Origin: JAAYAY01 sp964429355 | GTDB lineage: Bacteria > Planctomycetota > Planctomycetia > Pirellulales > Thermoguttaceae | Reading direction: 5' to 3' | NCBI GenBank assembly: GCA_964429355.1 | Contig: CAYSCH010000475.1 | Location: forward strand, 1-6,577 | Length of the DNA: 6,577 bases | Shown here: in pieces, positions 5,349 through 6,577 of the stretch | Layout of the letters: the number at the start of each line of letters is the position of its first letter | How positions within the stretch are numbered: the stretch's first letter is position 1 | Position numbers and translations under genes: made by a program | The notes under the pieces: model-generated | The model's database searches: none | Told to the model about the DNA's origin: nothing | Seen by the model: only the letters and a program-made list of their open reading frames with translations

Positions 5349-5562
5349 GCGTGACGGCAATGACGAGGAACACGGCACAGGCAGCCAGGATGGGCAGCGC
5401 CACTCCCCAGGCGAACCAGCGCCAGTCTTCGAGCGCCCCGCTCACGCAGAAGGCCAGCAGGAAGTACAGGAAGCAGACTGCCGGCCACGGCCGCTCCGGA
5501 TCCAGGAGCCAGGCATATGCGCGGTAAAGCGGCGACACGGTGCCACCATGAGGGTTAAGCAT
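5311..5562 (-). CDS. Small two-helix membrane protein, antisense to operon
   Basis: 83-residue minus-strand protein that I do not recognise. It begins 'MLNPHGGTVSPLYRAYAWLL', then has two hydrophobic segments: residues about 27-44 (AVCFLYFLLAFCVSGAL) and about 52-75 (WGVALPILAACAVFLVIAV), joined by a short polar, Trp-rich turn (EDWRWF), and a basic end (FSRLVFRLLR). Codons are GC-rich at the third position, as in the neighbours. The + strand readings of 5349-5560 are charged or Arg/Pro/Gly-rich with no family look, so the minus frame is the best explanation of this 212-nt space. GAGG 6 nt upstream of its ATG (5562-5560) could be a ribosome site. Its start overlaps the tape measure start and its end overlaps the chaperone extension. 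It could be a moron, a holin-like or superinfection-exclusion protein, or only a well-disguised chance frame; function is unknown. Confidence 0.5.
   Translation of the reverse strand: MLNPHGGTVSPLYRAYAWLLDPERPWPAVCFLYFLLAFCVSGALEDWRWFAWGVALPILAACAVFLVIAVTLTFSRLVFRLLR
5550..5554 (+). promoter_or_regulatory. Ribosome binding site of the tape measure gene
   Basis: GAGGG lies 6 nt before ATG 5561. It sits inside the first codons of the antisense membrane gene, so the two genes use the same few bases for initiation and for coding. An ATG at 5548 is followed by a stop (TGA 5566-5568) after six codons and is not a start. Confidence 0.6.
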
Positions 5563-6577
5563 GACTGACCTCACAACCAAAATCACGATCCAGGTGGACG
5601 CCAGGGAGGCTGGGTCAAATCTATCCCAATTGGCGGCTGAATTCAAGAAGGCTACCGACGAATTCAAGAAGCCGCTGGGGCAGATCGATGCCTTCGCCAA
5701 CCTGAAGAAGTCGCTTACCGACAGCAAGACGGCCCTCGAAGAAGCGCGGGCGAAGGTGAGCGACCTGGCTCGGCAGATGAAGGATGCCGGAACTCCGTCG
5801 AAGGAGTTGGCCGCAGCCTTCGAGAAGGCGAAAAGCAAGGCCGGGGAGCTCAAGGACAAGGTCGCCGAGCAGCAGATCGCGCTCCAGCAGATGCGAAACG
5901 GCATGACCGCTGCCGGCGTGAACGTCACCAAGCTGGCCTCCGAAGAGGTCCGGCTCAAGACATCCCTGGAAGAAGTCACCGCGGCGTTCCAGAAGAACCG
6001 GGCAGTGGCTTCCGCCCGGGATGACCTCGGGCTGAAATCCACTCAGCAGCTTCGGACCGAAATCGACCGGCTCAAGGCTTCCTATAATACGCTCAAATCC
6101 TCCGGCACGCTGTCCATGAAGGAGCTCGGGGAAGCCAAGCTGCGGCTCAACCAGCGGATACAGGAACTCAAGACTTCCAACAATGGGCTGGTCGAGAGCT
6201 TCGAGCGGGCCCGGTTCGCCATCGTCGGCCTGGTGACCGCGTCGGTTGGCATCAAGACGGCCCTCACGGCCTCGAAAGACCTCGAAACCGCCATGTCCGA
6301 TATGGCCAAGGTGGTCGATGCGCCAACGGGGAAAATCGAAGAGCTGCGCCAGCGGTTCCTGGCACTCAGCCGCGAAATGCCGCTGACCGCAATCGAGCTC
6401 ACCCGGATCGCCGAGGCGGGCGGGCAGATGGGGATCGCCGCCAACGATATCGAGCAGTTCGTGATCATCGTTTCGAAGATGGCGACCGCTTTCAAAATGA
6501 CCGCCGAGGATGCGGGTACCGCTACCGGCAAGATCATGAACCTCTATGGCCTCAACCTGTCCGGTGTCCAGAAGCTG
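5561..6577 (+). CDS. TP901-family tail tape measure protein, N-terminal part
   Basis: 339 residues are visible and the frame is open at the window end. After 'MTDLTTKITIQVDAREAGSN', residues about 20-200 are Lys/Glu/Ala-rich helix with heptad character (FKKATDEFKK, KAKSKAGELKDKVAEQQIAL), expected coiled coil. Residues about 219-237 (FAIVGLVTASVGIKTAL) are hydrophobic. From about 240 the PhageMin_Tail core begins: 'SKDLETAMSDMAKVVDAP', 'REMPLTAIELTRIAEAGGQM', GIAANDIEQFVIIVSKMATA, then 'EDAGTATGKIMNLYGL'. This core is well conserved in phage tape measures. The full protein sets tail length and passes down the tube during DNA entry. It follows the chaperone, as in most siphophages. A short gap (5349-5560) separates it from the chaperone stop and is occupied on the other strand by the small membrane gene. 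Confidence 0.9.
   Translation, partial: MTDLTTKITIQVDAREAGSNLSQLAAEFKKATDEFKKPLGQIDAFANLKKSLTDSKTALEEARAKVSDLARQMKDAGTPSKELAAAFEKAKSKAGELKDKVAEQQIALQQMRNGMTAAGVNVTKLASEEVRLKTSLEEVTAAFQKNRAVASARDDLGLKSTQQLRTEIDRLKASYNTLKSSGTLSMKELGEAKLRLNQRIQELKTSNNGLVESFERARFAIVGLVTASVGIKTALTASKDLETAMSDMAKVVDAPTGKIEELRQRFLALSREMPLTAIELTRIAEAGGQMGIAANDIEQFVIIVSKMATAFKMTAEDAGTATGKIMNLYGLNLSGVQKL
5618..5646 (-). promoter_or_regulatory. Possible sigma70-type promoter for the antisense gene
   Basis: On the minus strand TTGAAT (5646-5641) and TAGATT (5623-5618) are separated by exactly 17 nt, each matching four of six consensus bases. Transcription would begin near 5611, about 50 nt before the membrane gene start. 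It lies inside tape measure coding sequence and could be chance. Confidence 0.25.

Noticed and set aside
5132..5527. A + strand open frame of 131 codons following the chaperone gene
   Set aside because: Its product is rich in Arg, Gly, Pro and Ser with no family look. The T-like frame (to 5348) and the minus-strand membrane frame explain the same DNA far better.
5563..6042. Upstream extension of the antisense membrane frame to an ATG at 6042
   Set aside because: This part only mirrors the tape measure coding sequence (Ser/Ala/Arg-rich). The hydrophobic, natural-looking protein begins at 5562, where a GAGG site is present.

Overview
This window is the virion-structure (late) region of a transposable, Mu-like phage or prophage. 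All clear structural genes lie on the + strand and follow the Mu head order: the end of a gpI-type protease/scaffold gene, a capsid cement/decoration protein, the gpT major head protein, a FluMu_N small protein, gp36 (DUF1320) and gp37 (DUF1834). The order then departs from Mu. There is no tail sheath (gpL). A siphovirus-type tail tube protein, a tail assembly chaperone and the start of a TP901-family tape measure protein follow. This suggests a Mu-type head joined to a long non-contractile tail, as in B3/D3112-type phages. The host cannot be named from this sequence. GC-rich codon use, and intergenic repeats of the GTGAGG/CCTCAC and CACGAAG types, suggest a GC-rich Gram-negative environmental bacterium, perhaps a deltaproteobacterial lineage (weak inference). 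Two 10-N assembly gaps lie inside genes (2061-2070 and 3429-3438), and both preserve the reading frame.

Layout: 1-146 protease C-terminus; 223-1305 two-part decoration protein; 1406-2290 major head protein; 2373-2615, 2618-3052 and 3052-3525 a tightly coupled trio (FluMu_N, gp36, gp37); 3618-4586 tail tube; 4750-5139 tail assembly chaperone, with a second conserved frame to 5348 that appears to be reached by a -1 ribosomal frameshift at T TTT TTC (5046-5052); 5311-5562 a small two-helix membrane protein on the MINUS strand; 5561-6577 (open at the window edge) the tape measure protein.

Three things stand out. First, every junction between genes that are not translationally coupled is filled, from stop codon to Shine-Dalgarno, by an imperfect inverted repeat. 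Four belong to a GTGAGG/TSACGCC heptamer family. The fifth is a different 131-bp nested palindrome with 28-nt arms. Second, the chaperone's downstream frame has no ATG, GTG or TTG with which to start on its own. Third, an 83-codon antisense membrane-protein gene is wedged between the frameshift product and the tape measure gene, and its start codon shares a CATG palindrome with the tape measure start.

The + strand genes work together to build the particle: capsid maturation and shell (protease, gpT, decoration), head-tail joining (gp36, gp37), tail tube polymerisation, chaperone-guided assembly on the tape measure, and tape measure control of tail length. The minus-strand gene has no visible role in this and may be a cargo (moron) gene.
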